Shown here one piece after another: positions 45,485-55,787 of a stretch of 64,000 nt of DNA (within the stretch, counting starts at the first letter, position 1; each line of letters begins with the position of its first letter). Position numbers and translations under genes: made by a program. Source of the DNA: Mortierella sp. BCC40632 (Eukaryota > Mortierellomycota > Mortierellomycetes > Mortierellales > Mortierellaceae); NCBI GenBank assembly GCA_011634665.1, contig WAEK01000004.1, positions 1,785,501 to 1,849,500 of the forward strand, in the 5' to 3' direction. A model generated the notes under the pieces. The model made no database searches. It was not told where the DNA came from and worked only from the letters and a program-made list of their open reading frames with translations.

Positions 45485-45960
45485 CTAAGAGGTAAAGGTT
45501 CCTTGGCCAAACAGTCGTATCCTTCTGTAAGGGATGCTCCACTTCTTTGAAAGAATTGATGCCTTGAAAACTCCTCCCCTCCCTGTTCACCTTTCTCAAA
45601 CAATTCAAAATAGAGTCGGAGACTACACGAAGTATTCCCACCAGTCGTACCGAGCTGGAAAAGGACATCGAGACTCTTTAATTCTCGATCTTGAGGAATA
45701 TTTCCTGAGGTCGGCCGTTGAGTCTACGCCTCTTCACCCGTTCCTCAGAGCACGCTCTTGTAGTGACACATATATTTTGTTTTAGTGTCGCTGCTATTGA
45801 CATTCTATCCAAAGAACAACCATCACCCTCGTTTTCGAGATTATACAGCTCATACCTCTACAGCCTTTCTCACTCGTTCTCTCTTCAAGAAATTTCGCCT
45901 TCACCAAATGGGTGGAGCAAATCCACAAGAGTACCAGACAATAGGGAGCATCGAGTCTAG
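45485..45960 (+). repeat. Distal part of module A
   Basis: Matches about 49640-50160 and 56002-56540. Shared words include ACAATTCAAAATAGAGTC, CACCAGTCGTACC and CTTGTAGTGACACATAT. In this copy a frame reads IQNRVGDYTKYSHQSYRAG and DSLILDLEEYFLRSA (45534-45785); indels break it in the other copies. It may be a second exon of the ancestral gene that starts with the short ORF. Confidence 0.6.
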
Positions 45961-46078
45961 GCGGCTCAAGGCCTAGATTTGACGTAAGCCACAGGAGGTT
46001 GGCGGCACGAGCCGTCCCTGCCCTTGTCTTTTATCTCGCTGACTTACCTGATCCCTGGCTAGACCCTGTCCACAACGC

Positions 46079-46815
46079 CGAGAACTCACTATGACTAGCT
46101 TGGTGTCCTCCGGTACCGTTGCTTCTCTCAGTGCGTTTACTTACCGCGGCGATTCCTATTATCCTATGGACTTTTTCTCACTCCACTGCAGTCTACACCT
46201 TTGACTCTAGATCTGCGTTCGGCCATACTTCTCGATGGCCTCAAAGAACCGTGCTGCCAAGTACCTTTCAATCCGAGTTGACGTCCTCTATATTTGCTTC
46301 CACTTTTGAACCACCACGTCTAATATCAATCCCAATATGCTTCCCTGGCCGTGTGCGGCCTGTTCGCTTCATCTCCCTCTTGATCGGTGAGGTCTGGGTG
46401 GCGCTTCTTCATCTCAGTCAGGGTCGGCAGCATCCCACGGAGCTTTGTGATCCTGTGTGCTCTCCTCTGCAGTCTTCCTCGCTAGTGTAAAGACCTCTAA
46501 GCAATTTCTTTTTGTGGAGTACATCCAGTGTGGTGCCCCACTCAAAATATTTGCAGTCCTGCATATATTACTTCATCCTGTTCCGTCGTAACCAGTTCTG
46601 ATGCATTTGTGATGCCAATTGTAAGTCCAACACCTGTCGCACGTTGCTCTCAGTCGTTTGCCCTAGGAGGGCTGCCCAGTATCTAAATTCCTCTTGGGGC
46701 CATTCTGGAAGAATTTGAGGAGACGTATCGTGTGTCGATTTACTCAGTGATTCGTCTGGAGATGAGTATTTATCTCCTAGGGTCACGTGTCGTGTGCGTG
46801 TGTGTACGCGCTCGC
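46079..46815 (+). repeat. Repeat R2, copy 1
   Basis: Shares high identity with 57211-57962, starting CGAGAACTC and GCTAGCTTGGTGTCCTCCGG. Both copies keep an open stretch reading LLSVRLLTAAIP then LISIPICF, and RFISLLIGEVWVALL or HFISLLIGEVWVALL, but with stops later. No family recognised; it may be a decayed gene or part of an unlisted transposon. It follows module A here and module C at the other site. Confidence 0.65.
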
Positions 46816-47377
46816 TTGTTCCTGGGTTGCAGAGCAGTGGGTTCGAAACCTGACTGAAGCAGAATAGATTTCCCTCTCCTCACTCTGAATAAAGAACAGG
46901 CCTTGCTCACGGTTCTTGTCCCCGTTCCTGTCCCCGTCACTCTCACCCTCGCCAGCCTCTTCCCCTACTGACTACACCTCGTTTACACGTTGATTTGAGC
47001 ATTGTATTTTGTCGATAGCCAAGGATTGTGAGGACTGATCCACTCGCTGTCAACCACTTTGCCATGTCGGTCTTTGAAAACCAATCCTTCACGTTTGCGA
47101 TACATGGGGAAACCATCTTGCTCGACTGTGGTCCTGTCCTGAAGGCATTTTGGATACCCTTTGGGACAGCTTGTCCCCCTCTTCCATGCTGGCAATCCCC
47201 TTTCCTAATAGGCACCATAAACCTGTCTGCCAAGCAGTGCGAGCCAATTCCCGGCGCCTGTCTTCTACGTTCACCGCACAAGAAAAAAAAAAAAAGGATT
47301 TACTATTTTGTGAGATATTTTTAGTTGTGCTGCATATGAAATGTTGGATGTTGGATTGGATGGATGCGGGGAAACCC
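46816..47377. other. Spacer between R2 and module B
   Basis: Holds a tRNA-like B-box word (GGGTTCGAAACC near 46849) with no matching tRNA fold, an AATAAAG, and overlapping ORFs on both strands (plus 47028-47324, minus 46943-47281) without a recognised domain. Confidence 0.4.
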
Positions 47378-47654
47378 CTTCATGAAATAAGAAAGGGCTG
47401 GATGTTCCTCTAGAATCTTCATACTTTTGAATTACTTTCTCTCCTTCTATCCCTTTTCCCCTCTTTTTCCTCTTTTGCCTCCAATCAACCAAAGTTGAAA
47501 AAAAGCAGCAGCAGCAGCAGAACCAAGTCGAAACTTGATCTATGGTTAACAATGAGCATGGGTCGTCATTTCATTCAGTCTATTTTATTATCTTGTGCCA
47601 TACACTGATATACTGCAATTCCAAGTGGCCCATAGCCACGCCACACAACAACGC

Positions 47655-48623
47655 CTAGTAAATACATGTCAGGGCGCTGAGAGACTTGCCGTTGGAGTAC
47701 TGGAGCGAAGCTTGAGTGTTGTTGTCGGATCTGACTTCCTCCAGAGTTCGAACCTCAGCCCTGTGAGCGACTTCACCGCAGTTTCTAGGGAGGAACTCAC
47801 TAGTAGAGCGGACGGTCCACAGCTGGGGAGCCTTGCCCGGTCGATAGTGGACGTGCTGGTACCATCCTGGCTCACCTTCCGCCGAAAACCATTTATGCTT
47901 GTCGCTGAAGTCAAGATTCAGATCCTCGCACGCCGCAAACCTCATATCGCCCTTCGCGTCCCAAATAGCACCCTTGCATTTCTGTCTGTAGGCAATTCGG
48001 CTAGGAATGCATGTTCTACCCGCAGCCACAGGGAATTCGTACCTGCGTTCTAATCCTTTACTGAATTCCTTGGAAAAGGAGACCATCGTTCCAAACTTGG
48101 CGTTCATTTTTACTTCATAGACGTTGAACTCTCCTCCGCCTACCGTGAGCGTGAATTCTGTATTGAACCCCAACTCGTCTTTGAATGACTCTGTCTCATG
48201 GAAGGTGAGACCTATTTTGCAAAACTTTGCAGACTGAGCAGGACAGCTCAACAATTGTCCAGCACTAGTTATAGGACCAATCTCGGCTTCACAAAAGTCC
48301 ACCGATCCTACTCGCCAGGTGGCTCCTGACTTGTCAAGGGTGTAGGACTTCATATTTACTGCGTCCTTGATATTTTGTCCATGAGTCTCGACAAGCAGTC
48401 TCTTGAGCTCCTTTTTAGCCTGAGAGGTGGTCAGGTTCACGTTGGTCGCATTCACGGTGGTCACATTCACGCTGGTCGCGTTCACGGTGGTCACATTCAC
48501 GCTGGTCGCGTTCACGGTGGTCACATTCACGCTGGTCGCGTTCACGGTGGTGGCAGCAGGAATTGCTGCCGCATGACAATTGCCTGCAAGACAGACAAGA
48601 AGTAGAGCAAGTTGGAGTTTCAT
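47655..48623 (-). CDS. Secreted protein, paralogue B
   Basis: Intact 322-aa ORF. The signal peptide is MKLQLALLLVCLAGNCHA. A longer linker follows, made of repeated VNATSVNVTT units (each with two N-glycosylation sequons), about residues 28-68. The mature domain parallels paralogues A and C: WRVGSVDFCEAEIGPITS, GFNTEFTLTVGGGEFNVYEV, YEFPVAAGRTCIPSRIAYRQ, and the highly conserved WFSAEGEPGWYQHVHYRPGK to SLSALTCIY at the C-terminus. It is the only copy with the fully expanded minisatellite linker. The C-terminal ~130 residues are almost identical to C, whereas residues about 85-185 are closer to A. Function unknown; secretion is predicted. Any pore-former-like reading is a weak structural impression. 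Confidence 0.85.
   Translation of the reverse strand: MKLQLALLLVCLAGNCHAAAIPAATTVNATSVNVTTVNATSVNVTTVNATSVNVTTVNATNVNLTTSQAKKELKRLLVETHGQNIKDAVNMKSYTLDKSGATWRVGSVDFCEAEIGPITSAGQLLSCPAQSAKFCKIGLTFHETESFKDELGFNTEFTLTVGGGEFNVYEVKMNAKFGTMVSFSKEFSKGLERRYEFPVAAGRTCIPSRIAYRQKCKGAIWDAKGDMRFAACEDLNLDFSDKHKWFSAEGEPGWYQHVHYRPGKAPQLWTVRSTSEFLPRNCGEVAHRAEVRTLEEVRSDNNTQASLQYSNGKSLSALTCIY
48436..48555 (-). repeat. 30-bp minisatellite coding for a glycosylation-site linker
   Basis: Three exact 30-bp copies (48451-48480, 48481-48510, 48511-48540) with degenerate half-units either side. On the minus strand each encodes VNATSVNVTT, with sequons NAT and NVT. The unit is itself a diverged pair of 15-mers; paralogue C carries the 15-bp form without expansion (54838-54912) and A has almost none. 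Confidence 0.9.
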
Positions 48624-49137
48624 CGTGGGACTTGGATCAAAGGCTTTGTGTGACGGTGGTTATTTTTCCAATCTGGGGCAGCTATTGAAGATAGATGATC
48701 GAGATCGAGAATACCAATTAGCTTGGATAGCCTTTGGTAAGGTCACACTCATGTAGGTTATGAGCTGAACGATGATCAAAAGACTGGAGACTATCGGCTC
48801 TACCTTGGAATGAGCCGTCAGTCTGTCAAAAAATCTGGTTAGGGAAGTTTAGACGGACGAAGAGTGGAAATGTGTGGTTGGTGATGAGGGACAAAAAAAA
48901 TTTGAGTCTCTGAGGCTGCCTTTATACAAAACTCGACCCGTTTGATGAGTCACTCTAAGGCCCTGCTAGGATTACAATGCATTGGACGTTTAACTATCTC
49001 CACACATTACTAACACACAATGGGAATGTATCTTTCGAGTCTTTTGTATCGACATTTGTGTAGAAACCCATATGCAACTTGCAACTCTGCTCTACACTAA
49101 ATTTGTATCACCCCTCCTGCAGCCGGGTTCAAGAAAA
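48624..49137. promoter_or_regulatory. Divergent intergenic promoter, module B
   Basis: Conserved with 42718-43254 and nearly identical to 54983-55502, with the same GATAGATGATCGAGATCGAG and TTTATACA elements. The conservation between diverged modules suggests a regulatory role, though shared descent alone could explain it between B and C. Confidence 0.5.
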
Positions 49138-49509
49138 ATGTCAAGATTGCTCAGAATGGTGTATGAAGAAAAGTTGGCGGTTCAAGCAGTAGAAACTGAG
49201 TACGAGGTCGCCATTCGGGGCCAATGCTACTCTTATTCCGATGAATGGAGAATGCCTGATGCTTATGGTTTGACGAGAGTAAGAGCCGTCTCAAGTAGCG
49301 AATTACACCAGTATTCGGTACGACATAATGACTTTGGTACGCAACAAATGGTATTTGCCAAAGTCAAAATGTTCCAGGGGTTTCCATCCTCACAGTCGAA
49401 TGAAATGCCTTTTGTCAGTGAAAGTTCGAGAGTGCTGGTGCCTTTTACTAGCATACTACTTTTTTTTTTTCTGCTGGTATCTACCAGCAATACAATCCTG
49501 CACTGGTAG
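49138..49509 (+). CDS. Short ORF divergent from secreted paralogue B
   Basis: A 123-aa ORF opening MSRLLRMVYEEKLAVQAVET and continuing GQCYSYSDEWRMPDAYGLTR. It reads on through a T run into a hydrophobic tail (STSILLFFFLLV-like), which is specific to this copy because a 1-base difference in the T run (CCTTTTGTC against CCTTTTTGTC in module C) changes the frame. The C-terminus is therefore doubtful. No family recognised. Confidence 0.35.
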   Translation: MSRLLRMVYEEKLAVQAVETEYEVAIRGQCYSYSDEWRMPDAYGLTRVRAVSSSELHQYSVRHNDFGTQQMVFAKVKMFQGFPSSQSNEMPFVSESSRVLVPFTSILLFFFLLVSTSNTILHW

Positions 49510-50201
49510 TTGGAATGTTGAATGGGCCACATTTGAGACAATTCATTTTTGCTCTTCCACGTGATCCCTGCCTATTGCTCTCTTCCTCATCACCAGAGAA
49601 TCACCCAAGGATGAGAAAGCTTCATATAAACATACCTAAGAGGTAAAATTTTCTTAGACAAACAGCCGTATCCTTCTGTAAGAGAGGATCCACTTTTTTT
49701 TTGAAAGCCTTAATGCCCTGAAACCCTCTCCATCCTCTCCTCCCCCCTATTCACCTTTCTCAGACAATTCAAAATAGAGTCAGAGACTACACAAAGTATT
49801 CTCACCAGTCGTACCAAGCTGGAAAAGAACATCGAGACTCTTTAAAATTCTCGATCTTGAGGAATGTTTCCTGAGATCGGCCATTGCTACTTCATGGTTT
49901 GGGCCTCTCTTCAATTACCCTCACCTGTCCATCAGAACACACTCTTGTAGTGACACATATGTTTTGTTTTAGCATCGCTACTTTTGATACTCGTATCCAA
50001 GGAGCATCTGTCATCCTCGTGTACGAGGCATTGAAGCTCCACCTCAAAGTTTTTTTCTCACTCGCCCTCTCTCTCCCTTTCCCCCTTCCCAGAAAGCTTT
50101 TTTACCTTCAAAAATAGGTGGTGAGACAAATTCAGGAGAATACCGGCCAAAGGGGAGAACGATGATGTCGATCCAACTTACCCTCGAAGGAAGTATACAA
50201 A

Positions 50202-50204
50202 TGC

Positions 50205-50270
<66 letters not shown>
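50202..50270 (+). repeat. Poly(A) plus GA microsatellite
   Basis: About 38 A followed by a GA repeat, matched by a shorter version at about 56566-56612 in module C. The length difference marks microsatellite drift since duplication. Confidence 0.8.
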
Positions 50271-50273
<3 letters not shown>

Positions 50274-50636
50274 TAGTGAACTATACAAGTTCTAGGGAGT
50301 CCATTGAGATCGGAATGGTTGAAGAGAGGGGGGTGGGGTGGAGATTATTCGATCCAGCCACCTGAATACCAATTAAATCTAAACATACATACTAGGGTAG
50401 GTGTCTCCGGTTGTAGAGGAACATCGAGACTCTATGTGGTAGTTGGTACCTGAGTTCGAGTCTAGCTCAAGCCTAGGTGTAACTTTTCAGCATTTCCTCG
50501 TCCTCCTCTCTATGAATGGGACATTTCCTTGAGACGATGCTTCATTCAGAGTCGTGGGCACTCAAAACAAAACAAAACAAAAATAATACAACTTGGAGCC
50601 TTTTTTCTTTTCTTCCTCTCCTGGTCATCCCTGTAG

Positions 50637-50909
50637 TTAATGTTGTCGTAGGCCTGGGTGCCTTATACAACAGATTACGGAGTACCAAGCGATTGTGCGC
50701 CAGGTGAGGTTACTGATTGCCTCTTGATTCGTCATTTTAGTGTTTGCCCAGGCAGCTTGAAAGATGTGCTCAGCAACGTCCTTGGAAAAACCTTTAATAA
50801 AGTCGCTCCATAGCACAGTGTCCTTGTCGTGTTTCTTGATTTCTCCTAGAGCATCGCGTTCGCGAATGCATCTGTCGAATTGTGGATAGGTAGATTCAAT
50901 GGATAGCAT
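50637..50909 (-). pseudogene. Gene-like fragment, family not recognised
   Basis: A minus frame reads FDRCIRERDALGEIKKHDKD, LWSDFIKGFSKDVAEHIFQA and WANTKMTNQEAISNLTWRTI, then ends shortly after. The composition is protein-like, but no motif is recognised and no flanking exons are evident. It may be a transposon or gene relic in the spacer between modules B and C. Confidence 0.35.
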
Positions 50910-51700
50910 ACCCCTAACCAGTGGCGTATGTCCTTTTGTCTGGCGAAAAAAGTCTGATGTCTCATGCTTCGGGACTACTGCTCCAGAGTTTTTTGGTCTG
51001 GAGACTGTTACTCTTGGATTGTTGCTTTTGGGGCTTTTTGCTCTGAAGACTTTTGACGTTCCTTCCCAAGTATTCTGCCTTCAGCTAGGCTGACCTGCTC
51101 GAGTGTTTTCCTGTCCAACGAGGGGAGGATAGCACAGGAAGGTCTATTGTCCTATTGGCCAATCCTTGCACTATTATACGCATTCGAGGCTTGCTATGCT
51201 GCAGGGTACCGTCTTCCTGAATGTATACATGCGGGCCAGATACAAAAAACACCCTGCGAGATGTTCTTCAGTTTTAACAATAGAGGATGAACGATATGAA
51301 ATTCTAGGCGTTGTGTAGAGAGGAGGATGTAACAAAGTGTCGAGGGTTCTCAAAAAATGTGTGGCCCCACGGTCTTACATCTGCCCGGTTACCTGTTTCC
51401 TTTTGAGGTTTTTGTTGAGTTCCAAAAACAATTGAAGATTGAAAGAAACGCACTTGGACCATTGTTGTCACCAAATGGCCCTTGTCCAAAGAAGCGCTTG
51501 ATAGCTCTTCCCACTAACACCTCTTTAATGATTAAGGTACCAAATTGTCTTGCTCAAACCAGAATTTCTGACTAGTCAAGATAAAGTGGTCAATTGTAAG
51601 CATGACATGTTAGGTTGACCGATCACTCAGGTTAACTTTTATTTACTCGTCGACTGGTTATCCCCACCAGCTTTGGCTAACTATCACCAGTTCACTTCAG
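50910..51700. other. Spacer, nothing recognised
   Basis: Short ORFs only. Near 51610-51720 is a TTAACC/GGTTAAC-rich stretch (AGGTTGACCGATCACTCAGG, TTAACCCATCAACCGA) that resembles hAT subterminal repeats in style but not sequence. Confidence 0.4.
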
Positions 51701-51718
51701 TTAACCCATCAACCGAGT

Positions 51719-52133
51719 AATAGTAAAGCGTGTGGACAGGGATTGTTCAAGGGTGACCAATAGCTCTTGATCGTTGCTATGGGTGAGGAGCATCGGTTGG
51801 ACAAGGAACGGCTGTTGATAATATGGTAGAAGTGATTCAAGCGCAATCATCCCCCTTCTGCCTGTATTGTTGTAAGTCATGCAAAACTTGACCAATCGGT
51901 GCTCTGGTGTAAAGAAGCATCCAAATCTGTTGAATGTTTTTGCTTCTCATGGCAAAACCACAATGCTTCGAGCAACAAATCCCCATGACCCTGAGTGTGG
52001 GTACGTGAAAGCCACTAGAGATCATCTCTATATCATAAATGAGGCGAGCGATAGACCTGTTCTTTTTGCAACAACCCGCTTTCCAAGTCAACTCAGGATC
52101 CAGAATTTCCTCCACAGCTTCCCCCTCTCCCAC
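51719..52133 (-). pseudogene. Frameshifted gene relic, family not recognised
   Basis: Two minus frames abut. The upstream one reads KNRSIARLIYDIEMISSGFH and FAMRSKNIQQIWMLLYTRAP through LHDLQQYRQKGDD. The other carries on with MIALESLLPYYQQPFLVQPM and SNDQELLVTLEQSLSTRF. The overlap at about 51840-51895 suggests a single frameshift in an older gene. No domain recognised. Confidence 0.35.
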
Positions 52134-53302
52134 CCATTACTTTCTATATAGTTTAACATGTCGTTCACCAGAGCCAGCATTACCATGCTTGTTGCTAGTG
52201 CTCTTTTTTTTTTTTTTTTTTTTTTTTCGAGCATTTGTAGTTCTATGCTGGGATCTATGCTGGGATCTATGCTAGTTCAAATTTCGAACTGCTGTTTCCT
52301 TCCAGCACAATCATGAGAGTTGTTTGTTTTAAGATTTTCGGAGGTCCCGAGTTAAACTCAAATTCGACACTACACAACCTTCCACTCCTTCTATTGTATT
52401 ACCAAGCGCACAAGGTGGGCCGTACTATTTGTAGAAACTGTTGCTGGTGTCTGCAGCATAGCATCATCGATCCGAACTGACTAACAAGTTGTGAGCACAA
52501 ATTGGTATTCACATTAGAGTACCTAGCTTTTTACTTGTAATATCCTGGTGCAAAGGTTTTCTTGGATGGGTGAGATGAGAGCTACTGGTACAACAATCGG
52601 GTATGTGAACAAATGAAACCAAAAAAAAAAAAAAAAAAAAAATGTGTGTGTGTGAAAATGCAAACGTAGAAGAACAAAGAAAAAGAGCAACACAAGCGAC
52701 AATCCGGTGTGTCGAAGTACATGTAAGCCTTTTCCCTCTTGGATTCACTTGTCTAGTTGAGAACAGAGATCAAGAAGAGGAGACAGAATTAAAGTCATCT
52801 CATTCTGTTGTATAGTGCATGTTGCCTGATATAGAGAATGCAACAGTTTTTTGTCAGAAAATAGCCGTGATCTTCTTTGGAAAAGAAATGAGTGGGCTCC
52901 TCATTTTAAGTCCCCCCCCCCCTCTTCTCTCTGATGCGACTGTAGTACAGTGTTCAAATGTCCTGAAGAAGGATCTACATTCGCTCAATTCGAAACCATT
53001 CCCGAGGTATGTACGCGCCAAAAGTCGCTGGGGTCGTTCAGGTGATGGCCTCCCGCATCCGATTGCTGCAACCTGCTCAAACCGTTTTTGCTTCCCCGCT
53101 ACCACCACCACCCCACCATCCCAGTTGTTCTTCGCATTCAAGCTCCTTGTTCTATTTAAACAAACGGTAAGCCATTGAATTTAGATAAATGAGAAAACAC
53201 AAACGTTCGTGAGAACGTTGGTCTGATGGTTATTGTCCCACAGGATGGCCCTGTAATGTAACATGTCTTTAGTGTTGCAGTCAATCTTACCCAACTCTTT
53301 CC
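52134..53302. other. Spacer with T and A runs
   Basis: T run 52205-52227, A run 52621-52642 followed by a GT repeat, C run 52912-52922. A minus frame (52854-53141) contains SPERPQRLLARTYLGNGFEL and CRSFFRTFEHCTTVAS, possibly a relic; not called. Confidence 0.4.
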
Positions 53303-53900
53303 TTATAACAGAAACCATGTGAGCTCTTGAGCAATGGTACCGCCTTGCATGGCGGCCCGACAAAAATTACCTCCTTGGATTCCTTGGGAGGGAGGCGTGG
53401 AGGTGAGGATGCCGACGCCGTTTCGGAAACATCCCAAGTGAGCGTTATGTGGGTGCATGATTTTCTTCCGCAGAGAGATATTAGTAATACCAGTGAACAG
53501 CTCCGTCCAAGCCCTGCTTGATATCGATATCATTCTGGTAGCAGCATCCGAGTGAATGGAAAGCAAAGATATTGCCTTACTCGACCGATTTTGTATACCA
53601 GTAAAAGAGTACAAGACCTCGACAAGATTCTTTTTTTCGAGACCAACGCCCTCGTTGTAGAAGATGCCTAGAGCAAGCTGATATCAGTTATGGTTGTCGA
53701 ATGAGGCGCTACCGAGGAGCCAGGTTAAGGCTGCGGGATCCTGAAGAATGATCATTGCTGCCAGAATTCGGTCTCGACGCGATCGATCTTGACCGATGGT
53801 CATCCATGCTTGCGAAGGAAGGCAAGACGAGAGAGAGCAGAGGCTTGTGCCTTCCTGTTGGGAAACCAGACCCAAGTTGGTAATCCATGCATATATTACT
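53303..53900 (-). pseudogene. Sel1-like repeat protein relic
   Basis: Across minus frames the sequence reads MIILQDPAALTWLLGSASFD, then after a stop LALGIFYNEGVGLEKKNLVE and AISLLSIHSDAATRMISI. The LGxxYxxGxGxxK pattern is the Sel1-like repeat signature (helical repeats that mediate protein contacts), and the order (a length-16 gap then another helix pair) fits one repeat plus a partial. An in-frame stop after DNHN and the frame change make it a relic. Confidence 0.4.
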
Positions 53901-54055
53901 CTTTCAGATCGAAATCAATTTTTGTTGTTGTTGCAAAAACGCGATAAAATGAACAACCGGTCAGATGACATTTAGGCGATGGGTAATCTTTTTTAATATC
54001 TGGTACCACACACTGATACACTGTAATTCTAAGCAGTCCATAGCTACTACAATGC

Positions 54056-54982
54056 CTAGTAAATACATGTCACAGCGCTGAGAGACTCGCCATTAGAGTA
54101 CTGGAGCGGAGCCTTGGCATCATTGTCGGTACGGAGTTCCTCCAGAGTTCGAACTTCAACCCTGTGAGCGACTTCACTGCAGTTTCTAGGGAGGAACTCA
54201 CTAGTAGAGCGGACGGTCCACAGCTGGGGAGCCTTGCCCGGTCGGTAGTGGACGTGCTGGTACCATCCTGGCTCACCTTCCGCTGAAAACCATTTATGCT
54301 TGTCGCTGAAGTCAAGATTCAGATCCTCGCACGCCGCAAACCTCATATCGCCCTTCGCGTTCCAAGTAGCACCCTTGCATTTCTGTCTGTAGGCAACTCG
54401 GCTAGGTGTGCAAGATTTACCCTTTGGCACATGGAATTCATACTTGCGTTCTAATCCATTAATGAATGTCTTGAGGAAGGACTGTGTGATTCCAAACGAG
54501 GACGTTGATCTTACTTCAAAGACACCGGGGGCTCCTGCAGCCACTTCGACCGTGAATTCCGCATGAAACCCAATATTATCTGTGAACGTCTCCTTATCAG
54601 CGAGACTGACAGAAAACATGCAGGTGCTTGGAGATTCACTAGGACAGAATATCGTGTCTGATACACCCAGTACAGGACCAATCTCGGATTCACAAAAATC
54701 CATCGACCCCACACGCCAGCTGCCATCTTCTAGCTTTTTGAAATTGAAAGCCTTCGAGCCAACTGTACTATTAATACTTTGTCCATGAGTCTCGGCAAGT
54801 AATCTCTTGAGCTCCGTTTTGGTGTGAGAGAGGGTTGCGTCCACGGTGGTCACGTTCGCGGTGGTTACGTTCACAGTGGTCGCGTTCACGGTGGTCGCGC
54901 TCCCGGTGGTGGCAGCAGGAATTGCTGCCGCATGACAATTGCCTGCAAGACAGACAAGAAGTAGAGCAAGTTGGAGTTTCAT
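54056..54982 (-). CDS. Secreted protein, paralogue C
   Basis: Intact 308-aa ORF. The signal peptide is identical to paralogue B (MKLQLALLLVCLAGNCHA). The linker has TTVNATTVNVTTANVTTVDA, the 15-bp form of the repeat. The middle third (FNFKKLEDGSWRVGSMDFCE, GFHAEFTVEVAAGAPGVFEV, YEFHVPKGKSCTPSRVAYRQ) differs strongly from A and B, while the C-terminal part from KCKGATWNAKGDMRFA onward is nearly identical to B at both DNA and protein level. This mosaic look suggests gene conversion of the ends around a diverging core. Function unknown; secretion is predicted. Confidence 0.85.
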   Translation of the reverse strand: MKLQLALLLVCLAGNCHAAAIPAATTGSATTVNATTVNVTTANVTTVDATLSHTKTELKRLLAETHGQSINSTVGSKAFNFKKLEDGSWRVGSMDFCESEIGPVLGVSDTIFCPSESPSTCMFSVSLADKETFTDNIGFHAEFTVEVAAGAPGVFEVRSTSSFGITQSFLKTFINGLERKYEFHVPKGKSCTPSRVAYRQKCKGATWNAKGDMRFAACEDLNLDFSDKHKWFSAEGEPGWYQHVHYRPGKAPQLWTVRSTSEFLPRNCSEVAHRVEVRTLEELRTDNDAKAPLQYSNGESLSAVTCIY

Positions 54983-55502
54983 CGTGGGACTTGGATCAAA
55001 GGCTTTGTGTGACGGTGGTTATTTTTCCAATCTGGGGCAGCTATTGAAGATAGATGATCGAGATCGAGAATACCAATTAGCTTGGATAGCCTTTGGTAAG
55101 GTCACACTCATGTAGGTTATGAGCTGAACGATGATCAAAAGACTGGAGACTATCGGCTCTACCTTGGAATGAGCCGTCAGTCTGTCAAAAAATCTGGTTA
55201 GGGAAGTTTAGACGGACGAAGAGTGGAAATGTGTGGTTGGTGATGAGGGACAAAAAAAAAAAAAATTTGAGTCTCTGAGGCTGCCTTTATACAAAAACTC
55301 GACCCGTTTGATGAGTCACTCTAAGGCCCTGCTAGGATTACAATGCATTGGACGTTTAACTATCTCCACACATTACTAACACACAATGGGAATGTATCTT
55401 TCGAGTCTTTGTATCGACATTTGTGTAGAAACCCATATGCAACTTGCAACTCTGCTCTACACTAAATTTGTATCACCCCTCCTGCAGCCGGGTTCAAGAA
55501 AA
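54983..55502. promoter_or_regulatory. Divergent intergenic promoter, module C
   Basis: Almost identical to 48624-49137 apart from the length of an A run (near 55251-55265) and single-base changes. Confidence 0.5.
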
Positions 55503-55787
55503 ATGTCAAGATTGCTCAGAATGGTGTATGAAGAAAAGTTGGCGGTTCAAGCAGTAGAAACTGAGTACGAGGTCGCCATTCGGGGCCAATGCTACTCTTA
55601 TTCCGATGAATGGAGAATGCCTGATGCTTATGGTTTGACGAGAGTAAGAGCCGTCTCAAGTAGCGAATTACACCAGTATTCGGTACGACATAATGACTTT
55701 GGTACGCAACAAATGGTATTTGCCAAAGTCAAAATGTTCCAGGGGTTTCCATCCTCACAGTCGAATGAAATGCCTTTTTGTCAGTGA
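55503..55787 (+). CDS. Short ORF divergent from secreted paralogue C
   Basis: A 94-aa ORF identical to the module B version through SQSNEMPF, then ended early by the extra T at about 55775. The shared part reads MVYEEKLAVQAVETEYEVAI and VSSSELHQYSVRHNDFGTQQ. Comparison with B shows the 3' part is not conserved in frame, so its status as a gene is doubtful. Confidence 0.35.
   Translation: MSRLLRMVYEEKLAVQAVETEYEVAIRGQCYSYSDEWRMPDAYGLTRVRAVSSSELHQYSVRHNDFGTQQMVFAKVKMFQGFPSSQSNEMPFCQ

Larger units (their letters stand above)
47378..50500. repeat. Module B of the triplicated secreted-protein unit
   Basis: Consists of 3' flank, secreted protein B (minus), divergent promoter, short ORF (plus) and distal part. 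From about 48560 to 50480 it is nearly identical to about 54920-56830 in module C, differing by small indels in homopolymers, which points to a recent duplication or gene conversion. Confidence 0.8.

Noticed and set aside
46840..46862. tRNA-like B box GGGTTCGAAACC
   Set aside because: No A box or cloverleaf can be folded around it; also tested at 50455 and 56797 (GAGTTCGAGTCTAG), where the T stem does not pair.
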